Positions 9,114 through 18,538 of a stretch of 64,000 nt of DNA are shown here, piece by piece. Source of the stretch: CAVQNQ01 sp963714205 (lineage in GTDB: Bacteria > Acidobacteriota > Terriglobia > Bryobacterales > Bryobacteraceae); contig CAVQNQ010000007.1 of NCBI GenBank assembly GCA_963714205.1, forward strand, positions 124,001 through 188,000, written 5' to 3'. A program made the translations under genes and the position numbers. The notes beneath the pieces were generated by a model. That model worked only from the letters and a program-made list of their open reading frames with translations, was not told where the DNA came from and did not search any database. Position 1 is the stretch's first letter. Every line of letters begins with the position of its first letter.

Positions 9114-10538
9114 TCAATCCCCGGCCGCGGCTTCGCGCCCCAAACCGCACTCGCTGTGTACGGATTTTACCGCGCGCTCCAGGCCGTCCCGGCGGACCAC
9201 CACCGCGATGGTCAGTTCGCTCGAACCCTGGGCGATGGCGATGATGTTCACATCCACCCGCGAAATGGCTGTGAAGATGCGCCCTGCCAGGCCGGTTTTG
9301 CCTTGCATGCCCTCGCCCACGGCCGCCAGCAGACCCACCTTCCGGTCGATGCTCACCGGCCGCAGGTAGCCGTGCGCGAATTCCAGCGCCAGCGCCGATT
9401 CCAGCGCCTCCACGGAGCGCTCCAGTTCCTGCTCGCGCACCAGAAAACAGAAGTTCTGCCGGTAGCTCGAGCTGGAAACCAGCAGCAGCTCCACGTTGGC
9501 GCGCGCCACCGCGTCCAGTGCGCGAGCCATTATCTGGACCCCGTTCAGCTCCGGGCTGGCCGGCTCGATGGAAACCAGCGCCACGTTGGTCATCGAAGCC
9601 ACCGCGCGCGTGCCGCTGGCCACCGCGATGGCGGGCACGATCTTGGTTCCGGGCTTTTCCGGCGCGAAGCTGTTCTTGCTCCACACCGGAATTTTCTTCT
9701 CCGCCAGAGGCGCCAGCGTCTTGGGATGCAGCACCTTGGCGCCGGCATACGCCAGTTCGGCGGCTTCCGCGTAAGTCACCTCGGGGAGCACCCGCGCATC
9801 CTGCACCAGGCGCGGATCGGCGCTCATGATGCCATCCACGTCGGTCCAGATCCACAGCTCGGCGGCATCCAGCGCGGCCGCCAGAATGGACGCCGAAAAA
9901 TCCGAGCCGCCGCGCCCCAGCGTGGTGGGGCGCCCATCGGCGGTCGAGCCGTTGAAGCCCGTGACTACCGGCACGGCGCCTCTCTCGAGCAGGGGCACGA
10001 GGCGCGCCCGCGCCTTTTCCCGGGTCGGTTCCATGAGCGGGGAGGCATTGCCGAAGACCGCGTCCGTCACCACCACGTCCCAGCCGTTCACCACCGCGGC
10101 GGGCGTGCCGGAGGCCTCCAGGCACTCGGCCACGAGCAGCGCGGAGAGCCGCTCGCCGGTGGCCACGGCCTCATCCACCGAGCGCGGCGGCCGCTCGTTG
10201 AGCAGGGCCATGCCGTTCACGATGCGCTCGAATTCCGCGATCAGCTCGTCCATCTGGGCCTGCACCGCCGCCTGGCGCCCGACCGGCAGCAGTTCGCGGC
10301 ACGCCTCCTCATGGCGAGCCCGCAGGACCGCCAGGTTGGCTTCCACACCCGCGCGGCCGCCCGCCTCGGCGTGACGCATGGCATCGAGCAGCAGGTCCGT
10401 GATTTTGGACATGGCCGACACCACCACGGCCACCGGCCGCTTCCGTCTTTCCGCGGCGATCAGGTCGGCAGCCACGCGAATTCGCCCGGCCGACCCCACG
10501 CTGGTGCCGCCGAACTTCATGACAAGCAAATCCTTCAA
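9114..10538 (-). CDS. lysC: Aspartate kinase with C-terminal ACT domains
   Basis: Aspartokinase phosphorylates aspartate in the first step of lysine, threonine and methionine synthesis. The kinase signature KFGGTSVGSA lies at the N-terminus, with FNGSTADGRPTTLGRGGSDFSA (split over residues 200-225) and the VDGIMSADPR loop. Two ACT domains follow (NVALVSIEP onward), so allosteric feedback by lysine is expected from the family. The 474-residue form begins at a TTG at 10538 that overlaps the cmk stop as TTGA, with AGGAA just upstream. The ATG at 10520 would start at MKFGG and cut into the first beta strand, so I favour TTG. Confidence 0.92.
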   Translation of the reverse strand: MKDLLVMKFGGTSVGSAGRIRVAADLIAAERRKRPVAVVVSAMSKITDLLLDAMRHAEAGGRAGVEANLAVLRARHEEACRELLPVGRQAAVQAQMDELIAEFERIVNGMALLNERPPRSVDEAVATGERLSALLVAECLEASGTPAAVVNGWDVVVTDAVFGNASPLMEPTREKARARLVPLLERGAVPVVTGFNGSTADGRPTTLGRGGSDFSASILAAALDAAELWIWTDVDGIMSADPRLVQDARVLPEVTYAEAAELAYAGAKVLHPKTLAPLAEKKIPVWSKNSFAPEKPGTKIVPAIAVASGTRAVASMTNVALVSIEPASPELNGVQIMARALDAVARANVELLLVSSSSYRQNFCFLVREQELERSVEALESALALEFAHGYLRPVSIDRKVGLLAAVGEGMQGKTGLAGRIFTAISRVDVNIIAIAQGSSELTIAVVVRRDGLERAVKSVHSECGLGREAAAGD

Positions 10539-11227
10539 CTGAGTTCCTTTCCGTTGGTCAGCCGCGCCCGCACGACCTTCAGAATGGCCTCCTCCACGGC
10601 CTCGATGCCCAGCGTGGTGGAATCCAGGTAAACCGCGTCCGGCGCCTGCGCCAGCGGCGCTTCGGCGCGCGTGCTGTCGCGCCGGTCGCGCTCCTCGAGC
10701 TGCGCCGCCAGTTCCGGCTCGGAGATTGCCTCCCCTTTGGCCCGCACCTCCTGGAGCCGCCGGCGTACGCGCTCGTCGGGACGGGCATCCAAGAAGATCT
10801 TGACCTGGGCCTGGGGAAACACGACCGTGCCGATGTCGCGACCTTCCATCACCACGCTCGAGCGCTCGCCGATGGAGCGCTGCTTGGCCACCAGGGCGCG
10901 CCGCACGCCCGGCATCGTGGCGATGCGCGAGGCGCCGCTGGAGACTTCCGCGACGCGTATGGCCTCGGTCACATCCTCGCCATTGAGCTGTATGCGCCCC
11001 GGCGCCAGCTCGATCTCCGCCGCCAGGGCGAGCTGCTCCATGCGATGCATGTCCGTCATATCTACGTTCTGCCGCAGCCCCCACAGGGCCACCGCCCGGT
11101 ACATGGCGCCGGTATCGATATAAGTAAAACCCAGGCGCTCGGCCAGGCGTTTGGCGATGGTGCTCTTGCCCGCCCCCGAAGGCCCGTCAATCGCCACCAC
11201 CACGCGTTTCTGAGCGCTTTCCGCCAA
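10535..11227 (-). CDS. cmk: Cytidylate kinase
   Basis: CMP/dCMP kinase makes CDP and dCDP from ATP. The 230-residue product has the P-loop GPSGAGKST at residues 15-23, the YIDTGAMYRA motif of the CMP-binding lid, EGRDIGTVVFP and the KIFLDARPDERVRRR basic segment. The start is uncertain: a TTG at 11227 gives an AESAQKRVVVAIDGP N-terminus like other family members, while a GTG at 11203 would begin right at the first strand. The gene overlaps lysC by four bases (TTGA), indicating coupled translation. It is divergent from the metallopeptidase gene with only 21 bases between the two start codons. Confidence 0.93.
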   Translation of the reverse strand: MAESAQKRVVVAIDGPSGAGKSTIAKRLAERLGFTYIDTGAMYRAVALWGLRQNVDMTDMHRMEQLALAAEIELAPGRIQLNGEDVTEAIRVAEVSSGASRIATMPGVRRALVAKQRSIGERSSVVMEGRDIGTVVFPQAQVKIFLDARPDERVRRRLQEVRAKGEAISEPELAAQLEERDRRDSTRAEAPLAQAPDAVYLDSTTLGIEAVEEAILKVVRARLTNGKELS

Positions 11228-11248
11228 GAAAGTAGAATAGCAGGAGGC

Positions 11249-11647
11249 ATGTCTCCGGACGAATTCGACCGCCTGGTGGCGGCGGCCTTCGCGCGCATCC
11301 CGGCCCGTTTCCGCAAACGGCTGAAGAACCTGGCCCTGGTCGTGGAACCAGAACCCACCTCGGCCCAACTGGCCCGTGCCGTGTCGGGACCCCCGAACCG
11401 CCACCACACGCTGCTAGGCCTCTATGAAGGACGCCCCCTGCCCACGCGCAGCGTCTTCGAGCCGTTCGCCATGCCCGACCGCATCACCATTTTTCAAGGC
11501 CCCCACGAGCGCCTGGCGGCTACTCCCGACCACCTGGTCCGCCTGGTGGAAGAGACCGTCTGGCACGAGGTGGCCCATTATTTCGGATTGAACGAGCGCG
11601 AGGTGCGCGCCGCTGAGCGCAGACGCCGCAACCGCCCGTCAGACTAG
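11249..11647 (+). CDS. Minimal zincin-like metallopeptidase (DUF1025 type)
   Basis: The 132-residue protein carries the zinc-protease motif HEVAH at residues 106-110, followed by FGLNE, as in the small metallopeptidase family typified by the acidobacterial and mycobacterial minimal metalloproteases. The N-terminal MSPDEFDRLVAAAFARIP and the DRITIFQGP strand also match the family. Substrates are unknown. AGGAGG ends only one base before the chosen ATG, which is unusually close, but the family alignment and the lack of another start support this ATG. It faces cmk divergently and is convergent with the BlaI-type gene. Confidence 0.85.
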   Translation: MSPDEFDRLVAAAFARIPARFRKRLKNLALVVEPEPTSAQLARAVSGPPNRHHTLLGLYEGRPLPTRSVFEPFAMPDRITIFQGPHERLAATPDHLVRLVEETVWHEVAHYFGLNEREVRAAERRRRNRPSD

Positions 11648-11650
11648 CCG

Positions 11651-12052
11651 CTACAGCAGGACGGGGTCCATGCGGCTCTCGATCGCTTCGGGCGCCGGCG
11701 CCACGGAGACCGCGGGTGCGGGCGATTCCAGGCGCGCGCCCCTCAGGTAATTCAGCAGCTCCTCTTCGGAACTGTCGAAGTAGCCCTCCAGCAGCTCGCG
11801 AAGGGCCGCGCGCCGCAGCGTATCGCGCGATTCGGTGGGCGCGTACCGGAACGATTTGCCGACTTTGTGGCGGCTGAGCTTGTTCTTGCGCACCAGGCGG
11901 TCGAGCACCGTCATGATGGTGGTGTAGGCCAGCGGACGGGACTCCGCCACCATGCGCTGCACATCCTTTACGCTGCCCTCCTGAAGCGACCACAACGCCT
12001 TCAGGCAGAGCAATTCCAGCGGCGGGGGGACTTCGCGAGTGGAGTGAGACAT
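11651..12052 (-). CDS. BlaI/MecI family transcriptional repressor
   Basis: The 133-residue product has the winged-helix DNA-binding domain of the BlaI family: LELLCLKALWSLQEGSVKDVQRMV, then LAYTTIMTVLDRLVRKNKLSRHKVGKSFRYAP (split motif), followed by a short dimerisation helix region and a Pro/Ala-rich tail. Family members repress target genes as dimers and are usually inactivated by cleavage by a BlaR1-type sensor. No BlaR1-like gene is nearby. The start ATG overlaps the stop of the upstream nuclease gene by one base (TAATG), so it is probably the last gene of the rfaE2-mfd-foldase-nuclease operon. Confidence 0.9.
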   Translation of the reverse strand: MSHSTREVPPPLELLCLKALWSLQEGSVKDVQRMVAESRPLAYTTIMTVLDRLVRKNKLSRHKVGKSFRYAPTESRDTLRRAALRELLEGYFDSSEEELLNYLRGARLESPAPAVSVAPAPEAIESRMDPVLL

Positions 12053-13206
12053 TATTTCTCCGGCGGAAGCGGGGGGACCGCCAGCGCGTTCCTGAGCTTA
12101 TCGGCGAACGCCGATTCCGGCTGGGCGGCAAACAGGGGATGGGTCGCGGCCGCCGGAGACGCCACCGCCGCCCTACTCTCCGGCGCGCCTCCGTTCGCCG
12201 CGAAATCGGGACCGGCGGGACCGGCCGCGCGCACGGGAACGGGCGGCGGATCCAGAAACCGCTCCTTCTTGAGCGCGGCGCGTTCCAGCGCGGGATAGAA
12301 CGAAGTGAAGCAGCCTTCCACCTGCCGGTCGTTCTCAATCAGCGCGCGCATGCATTCCATCTTGGAATCCATGTCGTCCAGATAGTGCAGCAGCAAAGCC
12401 TCGGGGAACTGCGGCAGCTTGGGCGAACCGAATTCGAGGTGTCCGTGGTGGCTCAGCACCATGTGCTCCACCAGCGTGCGCAGGGCCGCCGGAAACTCGG
12501 GCAAGCCGTGCAGCTTCTCGGCCACCATGCGCAGGGCGATATTGATATGGCCCAGCAGTTGCCCGTCGTCGGAATAGGAGAAGCCACGCTCGTAGTTCAG
12601 CTCGTAAATCTTGCCGATATCGTGCAGCACCACGCCCGTCAGGAGGAGGTCGAAGTCCACGAAAGGATAGCGCGGAGCGGTCGCGCGGGCCAGCCAGCAC
12701 AAGGAGAGCACGTGCTCCAGCAGACCGCCCAGATAGGCATGATGGATCTGCTTGGCGGCGGGCGCCCGGCGGTAGCGGGCGGCGATATCCTCGTCGTCCA
12801 GCACGGCTTCCAGCAGGGCTTTCAGGTGCGGGTTCGCAACCCCCGCCACGATCTGCCGCAGCTCCGTCCACATCTCCTGCGGGTCGCGGCTCGAGGAGGG
12901 GAAATAGTCGGCAAAATCGATCTCGCTGTCATCCATCCGCCGGATCTTGTGGATGGTCAGTTGCGGACGATTGTGGAAAACCTGTGTGAGACCCTTGACC
13001 TTGACGAAGTCGTCGCGATCGAAGGCGTCCAGCACCTCGGCGACGTTGTCCCACATCTTGGCGTCCACATCGCCCGTGCGATCGCCTAGCAGCAGGGAAA
13101 GGTACAGTTCGCCGCCTTTTTTCTGGCGAATCTCCTTGGAGTGGACCAGGAAGCTGGTGGTGATCAGCCGGTTGGGCTCGAGCTCGTTTACATAGGGCGA
13201 TTTCAT
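12052..13206 (-). CDS. OB-fold plus HD-domain 3'-5' exoribonuclease, YhaM-like
   Basis: The 384-residue protein has an N-terminal OB-fold nucleic-acid-binding domain (about residues 15-95, with GDRTGDVDAKMWDN) and an HD hydrolase domain: His165 (LLEHVLSL), His195-Asp196 (LHDIGKI) and a later EHMVLSHHG segment. This is the YhaM/CBF1 layout; family members trim single-stranded DNA or RNA from the 3' end with Mn2+. A Pro/Ala-rich tail of about 60 residues, probably disordered, is extra to the usual domain set. The ATG overlaps the stop of the SurA-like gene as ATGA, and the gene stop overlaps the BlaI start, so translation is coupled on both sides. Confidence 0.9.
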   Translation of the reverse strand: MKSPYVNELEPNRLITTSFLVHSKEIRQKKGGELYLSLLLGDRTGDVDAKMWDNVAEVLDAFDRDDFVKVKGLTQVFHNRPQLTIHKIRRMDDSEIDFADYFPSSSRDPQEMWTELRQIVAGVANPHLKALLEAVLDDEDIAARYRRAPAAKQIHHAYLGGLLEHVLSLCWLARATAPRYPFVDFDLLLTGVVLHDIGKIYELNYERGFSYSDDGQLLGHINIALRMVAEKLHGLPEFPAALRTLVEHMVLSHHGHLEFGSPKLPQFPEALLLHYLDDMDSKMECMRALIENDRQVEGCFTSFYPALERAALKKERFLDPPPVPVRAAGPAGPDFAANGGAPESRAAVASPAAATHPLFAAQPESAFADKLRNALAVPPLPPEK

Positions 13207-14432
13207 GGTTTGGGGACGACCGCGGCCGGCGCAGGCACCTCGGTCGGCTTCGAAGAATCGGCCGGCTTGGCCGGCTTGGCCGGCGCCGTATTGGCCTCCT
13301 GGAAGGGTCTGTTGACGTATCCCGCCGGGATGAGCCACAGCAGCTTCTTCTTCTGGTGCGAGGCTACTTCTTCCTTGGTGGTCGTGTCCGGCCTCAAAGT
13401 CGCCACATCCTGCCAGCGGGTCTCTTTCCCCGGAGCGGCGCCGCTGTCCACGTATCCATCCTTGATCTGCAAAAACGCGTCCTTGCGGAGTTGGGTGAGG
13501 AACTCGCGGACCTTGGGCTCCATGAGGGGACGGGCCACTATTTCGTTGACTTGTTCGCGCACGTCCTCGAATGACGCCTGGCCTTCCTCGTAGCGGTCGT
13601 CCACGCGCAGAATTACGAAGCCCTGGGAAACCTTGATGGGGTCGGTCACATAACCCTTCTTCTGAGTGAAGACGACGTCCTCAATCGCCTTCTGGAGCAT
13701 GCCCCGCGGATAGGGAGGGAGTTGGCCGCCGTTGCGCGCGGTTTCCGGGTCGTCGGAGTTGGCACGCGCCAGGTCGCTGAATTTCTCGCCCTTCCGGCCC
13801 CGCTCCGCCAAGTCCTTGGCTTTTTTTTCGGCCTCGGCGGCTTGCTCGGGCGTCTTGCCTTCAGTCGAGATCACGATCTGGCTGAGAAAGATCTGCTCCT
13901 TACGCATGAACTGATCTTTGTGCTCATCGTAGTACTTGCGCAAATCGGCCTCGGGGATGGTGATACGGCTTCCGATTTCCTCGCTGATGACGTGCTGTGT
14001 CAGCAGTTCCTTCCGGAGGGCGTCGCGGTACTCCTCGAATGGCATGCTGGTCTGCATCCGAACCCAATCGTGGAACTTGTCAGTATCGGTTATCTTGCTG
14101 TCCACCTGCATTTGGGCCAACTGGCGGTTCAGGTCCGCATCGACCTCGATGTTGAGATCCTTGGCCTTCTGCACCAGTAGGAGCGAGTCGATCTCGTCGC
14201 GCAGCATATCGGCAGACTGCTGCTTGACGGTATCGGCCAGTTTGGCGCCGGTGAGGCCTTGAGTGCGGAGGTACTGCGTGAGTTTCGTCCGGCGCTCCTC
14301 CAATTCCCCGCGAGTGACGATATCGCCATTAACCTTGGCGGCGATCTCCTCGACCACGCGAACATCCGGCGTATCCGCCGCGAAGAGCGCCGGCAGAGCG
14401 GCTGTGATGAGTACTACCATCCTGCAGAGCAT
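13203..14432 (-). CDS. Periplasmic peptidyl-prolyl isomerase, SurA-like
   Basis: The 409-residue product begins with a signal peptide (MVVLITAALPALFAA) and then a SurA N-terminal chaperone domain (VVEEIAAKVNGDIVTRGELEE). A PpiC-type parvulin domain follows (about residues 175-275, with QIFLSQIVIS, KFSDLARANSDD, GGQLPPYPRGM and VSQGFVILRVDD) and a C-terminal helical part. SurA-like proteins escort outer-membrane proteins through the periplasm. The C-terminus is Pro/Ala/Lys-rich and low in complexity. It overlaps the YhaM-like gene by four bases and follows mfd after 27 bases, in the same direction. Confidence 0.9.
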   Translation of the reverse strand: MLCRMVVLITAALPALFAADTPDVRVVEEIAAKVNGDIVTRGELEERRTKLTQYLRTQGLTGAKLADTVKQQSADMLRDEIDSLLLVQKAKDLNIEVDADLNRQLAQMQVDSKITDTDKFHDWVRMQTSMPFEEYRDALRKELLTQHVISEEIGSRITIPEADLRKYYDEHKDQFMRKEQIFLSQIVISTEGKTPEQAAEAEKKAKDLAERGRKGEKFSDLARANSDDPETARNGGQLPPYPRGMLQKAIEDVVFTQKKGYVTDPIKVSQGFVILRVDDRYEEGQASFEDVREQVNEIVARPLMEPKVREFLTQLRKDAFLQIKDGYVDSGAAPGKETRWQDVATLRPDTTTKEEVASHQKKKLLWLIPAGYVNRPFQEANTAPAKPAKPADSSKPTEVPAPAAVVPKP

Positions 14433-14459
14433 AATTGTTTCGAATTTCCCCCTATTCTA

Positions 14460-17400
14460 TCAGCCTGAGGGCGCCGGCAGAACCAGTTGTTCGAGCTTCT
14501 CCGACAGATGGCGCAGAATTTCCCCGGCCCCCGTTAACCCATCCAAGGGAAGTAGCAAAACGCCTGCCGGACTGAATTGCGCGCCGGGCGTTCGCCCCAC
14601 CAGGTTCATAAGCCGCGCCGGATCCACGCGCGTTTCCTTGTGGAACTTTATATTCAACAGGTTATGGCGGCGGTCGATGGCTTCAACGCCGGCCTTTTCA
14701 GCCAGGTTCTTGAGCGCCGAGTACGCCAGCAGGTTACGCAGAGCCTCGGGGACTGGGCCATATCGATCCGCCAGTTCCTTTTCGGCACGGTCGCGGGCCT
14801 GGGCGTCCGAAGCATTGGCGATCTGGCGGTAGGCGCGCAGGCGCTGATTCTCATCGGCGATATAGTCGGTGGAAATGCGTATATCGAGGCCCAAGTTGAG
14901 CGTCGAGTGTATCTCCGGGGCCACCTCCTCGCCCTTTAGCTCGCGCACGGTCTCATCCAGCAGGCGTACGTAGGTATCGAAGCCCACGGAATTGATATGA
15001 CCGTGCTGCTCGCCGCCCAGGAGGTTGCCGGCGCCGCGCAGTTCCAGATCCAGCGCGGCGATCTTGAATCCCGATCCCAATTCGCTAAATTCCTTCAATG
15101 CCGCCAGGCGCTTGCGGGCAATTTCGGTGAGCTCGGTATCGGGCGGAACCAGCAGGTAGGCGTAGGCCCGCCGGTTCGAACGGCCCACCCGGCCGCGCAA
15201 CTGGTAAAGTTCGGAAAGCCCGTAGCGCTCGGCATTTTCGATGATCATGGTGTTGGCCAGAGGGATATCCAGACCATTTTCTATAATTGTAGTGCACACC
15301 AGGATATCGAACTCGTGGCGCATGAACTTGAGCATGGTGGCTTCCAGCTCGGCCTCGCCCATCTGCCCATGTCCCACCCCGATGCGCGCGGTGGGGACGA
15401 TCTGCTGGAGCATGGCGGCGCGGGCCCAGATGGAATCCACGCGATTGTGCAGAAAGTACACCTGCCCTCCGCGGCCGAGTTCCTGCTCCAACGCGGAGCG
15501 GATCAATTGCGGCTGAAAGGGGGCCACCACGGTGTGGATTGCCAGGCGATCCTTGGGCGCTGTTTCGATCACCGACATATCCCGCAAGCCCAGTAGCGAC
15601 ATGTGTAGCGTGCGAGGGATGGGGGTGGCGCTCATGCTGATTACGTCTACGGTTTTCTTCAGGTGTTTGAGGCGTTCCTTATGCCGCACGCCGAAACGCT
15701 GCTCCTCATCGACAATCACCAGCCCCAGGTCGCGGAAGACCACATCCTGTGAGAGGAGGCGGTGCGTCCCGATGGCGAGATCGACTTTGCCTTCGGCCAG
15801 GTCCGCCAGCCCCGCTTTGATTTCTTTGGGTGTGCGGAAGCGGCTGAACATCTCGACGCGCACGGGAAACGGCTGGAAACGGCGTTTGAACGTCTCGAAG
15901 TGCTGAAAGGCCAGCACTGTGGTGGGAGCCAGCACAACCACCTGTTTGCCGTCTCCCAGAGCCTTGAACGCGGCGCGCATCACCACTTCGGTTTTGCCGA
16001 ATCCCACGTCGCCGCAGACCAGGCGGTCCATGGGCTGGGGATTCTCCATGTCGCGTTTGATTTCCCGGATGGCGGTAAGCTGGTCGGGCGTCTCGGTGAA
16101 CTCGAAAGCGTCTTCGAATTCCCGCTGCCAGTTGCTATCCGCCGAGAACTGAAAGCCCTCCGCCATTTTGCGGCCGGCGTAGAGCTTCAGCAGTTCGTCG
16201 GCCATGTCACGCATTTTGGCTTTGATCCGCGCCTTGGTGCGGGTCCAGGTAGCGCCACCCATGCGGTCGAGCGGCGGCACCGCCTCCCCAGCGCCCCGGA
16301 AGCGCTGCACGAGGTCCATACGCGTCAGCGGGACATACAATTTTGCGCCCCCGGCATATTCCAGGAGCATGTAGTCACCCTTGGCCTCGCCTTGCGTGAT
16401 CTCGCGGAGCCCCAGGTAATGCGCGACGCCATGCTCCGCATGGACGACGTAATCGCCCGGCTTCAGTTCGATCAGGTCCGCCGAGAAAGTGGCTAGCGCG
16501 GATTTCGAGACCGGCGCGCGGGCCACCATATCGGAGGTATCGAACAGATCCTCCGACCCGAAGACTACAAGCTTCGAATCCTGAAACGTGGTTCCGTGCC
16601 GGATGCGCCCTTTGATCAGGTAAATGCTCGCTACGGCACCCGCAAGGTAGGCTCGCTCGGCCAAATACGCTGGCGTGGAATCGAATTGTTCAAGGCCGAG
16701 CTGATAGGGGATGCCATATTCGTTGAGGATGTCCGCTACCCGCTCCACTTCACCTGTAGAGGAGGCGAAGAAGGCTACCCGGCTGCCGCTTTCCACCTGG
16801 TTGCGGGCCTCGGCGATGGCCACCTGCATATTGCCGTGAAACGCCGACGCCGGACGCGTCGAGACGTGGCAGTTTCCCTGACCTTCCGATCCCCAGCCGA
16901 TCTCCAATTCCTTGAATGAGACCTGGGGCGAGGAGGCGGTCTGAAGCCGGAGCGCTTCCCAGGTGAAGAAACTACGATCGGGGTCGTAGGCCGGGGATCG
17001 CTCAATCTGCTCCAGGCGCTTCCAGAGCCGCTCGGCGGCGGCCTGGACCAGCTCCGGCTCATCCCAGACTACCAAGGGCCGATCTACCAGGGAAAAGACC
17101 GAGGCGTAGCGCGGCCGGAGCATCGGGACCACCATTTCCCAGCCGGCGAACGGCTCGCCCGGCGGCGGAAGGTCGCGGCCGGGAATATCGGCCTGGCGCA
17201 TCAATTCGGCCAATTGCACCAGCATCTCACGCGACTTCTGGTATTCGGCCAGCGGCAGCAGCGTGCAGTCTTCAACCTTCAGGACCGAGCGCTGCGATTC
17301 CACATCGAAGCGCCGGATGGAATCGACTTGATCGCCGAAGAAGCTCGAGGCGCACCGGTTTCGGCGATTCCGGCGAAAAGACATCCAGGATGCCTCCGCG

Positions 17401-17958
17401 CACCGAGTACTCGCCGACCATCTCCACCGGCTCGCGGCGTTCGTAGCCGACGCTCTGCAGGTGAGCTACTACATCTTCCAAAGGTAGTTCGTCGCCCACG
17501 CGCAGCTTAAGAGCTAGTTGCCGGTAGAAATCGCCCGGTTCGACACGGAGCAGGGCTGAGGACACCGGAAGGATCGTGATGGGGACCCGCTGGGTTGCCA
17601 GGCGCCACAGGCCGATGGCTCGCTGTTCGGCGATCTCGGCGTGCGGCGAGAGGTTCTGCATGGGCAGAACATCGAGAGCCGGAAGCAGTTGTGGCCCGCT
17701 GCGGTCTTCCGCCGCAAGCAGGGAAAAAAACGTATCGACCGTTTCGAAAAGTGCTTCGGCCTCCTTGTTGCCGTCTACTACAACAATCAGAGAACGTTGC
17801 GAGGATTGCGACAAAAGGACGACGTAGAGCGCCTTAGCGGTGGTGGTCAGGCCCGAGAGCGCAGCCGCGCCGCAGCCGGCCAGCTGCCGAAGCGCCTCCT
17901 GGAAGCCAGTGTGCTTCCCCAGGTCCAAAAACAGATCTCTGACGGAAGGATGGATCAA
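14460..17958 (-). CDS. mfd: Transcription-repair coupling factor Mfd, interrupted by an apparent +1 frameshift
   Basis: Mfd removes RNA polymerase stalled at DNA damage and recruits UvrA. Two overlapping frames together give the full protein. The upstream frame (17958 down to about 17345) encodes the UvrB-homology start, including MVGEYSVRGGILDVFSPESP and PVRLE. The downstream frame (to 14460) resumes at FFGDQVDSIRRFD and carries the RNAP-interaction region, the P-loop GDVGFGKTEV, VDEEQRFGVRHKE and the C-terminal TRCF domain. Removing one base near 17341-17346 joins them into 1165 residues, the normal Mfd size. So there is one extra base: a real mutation or an assembly error. The TTG start overlaps the rfaE2 stop as TTGA. 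Confidence 0.9.
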
Positions 17959-18458
17959 GTTGGCTGGTTCAGAATGGATTCTACAATATTAGTTGTCGAG
18001 TACCCGGCCTCCAGGGGCAAGGTGACGACCCGGCCGCCCGCCGCTTCCACCTCTTCCCTCCCGGCCACGAAATGCGACCAATCGGCGCCTTTCACCAGGA
18101 CCTCCGGGAGGACCAGGGAGATCAACTCGCGCGGGGTTTCTTCGTCGAAGAACACGACGGCGTCCACGGCCTCCAGCGCCAGCGCCACCTCGGCGCGCTC
18201 GGCTTCGCGGAGGATGGGTCGCGAGGGTCCCTTGGAGCGCCGCACGCTGGCATCCGAATTCAGGGCCAGGATGAGAAAATCGCCCAGCGAGCGGGCCTGT
18301 TCAAGCAACCGGATATGGCCGGGGTGCAGCAGGTCATAGCAGCCATTGGTGAAGACCACGCTCTTCCCGTCCTGCCGCAGGAGCCGGCGCAGGTCGAGGA
18401 TCTCCTTGCGACTATACTGGCGTCCCAACCATTCCAGTGTAGCAGCCGCGGAACGCAT
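17955..18458 (-). CDS. rfaE2: D-glycero-beta-D-manno-heptose 1-phosphate adenylyltransferase
   Basis: This is the stand-alone nucleotidyltransferase half of HldE. It converts heptose 1-phosphate to ADP-heptose for the LPS core. Visible motifs are TNGCYDLLHPGHI with the nucleotidyltransferase HxGH signature, ALNSDASVRRSKGPSRPI and the closing YSTTNIVESI. I used the ATG at 18458, giving 167 residues, which matches the family; the open frame continues upstream to 18530 but adds an Ala/Arg-rich stretch with no family match. The stop overlaps the TTG start of mfd. It is divergent from the glycoside hydrolase gene, with 80 bases between. Confidence 0.92.
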   Translation of the reverse strand: MRSAAATLEWLGRQYSRKEILDLRRLLRQDGKSVVFTNGCYDLLHPGHIRLLEQARSLGDFLILALNSDASVRRSKGPSRPILREAERAEVALALEAVDAVVFFDEETPRELISLVLPEVLVKGADWSHFVAGREEVEAAGGRVVTLPLEAGYSTTNIVESILNQPT

Positions 18459-18538
18459 GGCCGCGATGCGCCAGCGCGCAGCCGCGCTTGACGTTGCCGC
18501 TGTCCCCACGTTATCTTCGGGCTGAATCAACCTTTTTT

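Noticed and set aside
9102..10631. Open frame of 509 codons opposite lysC and cmk
   Set aside because: Antisense shadow; the minus-strand frames carry the aspartokinase and cytidylate kinase motifs.
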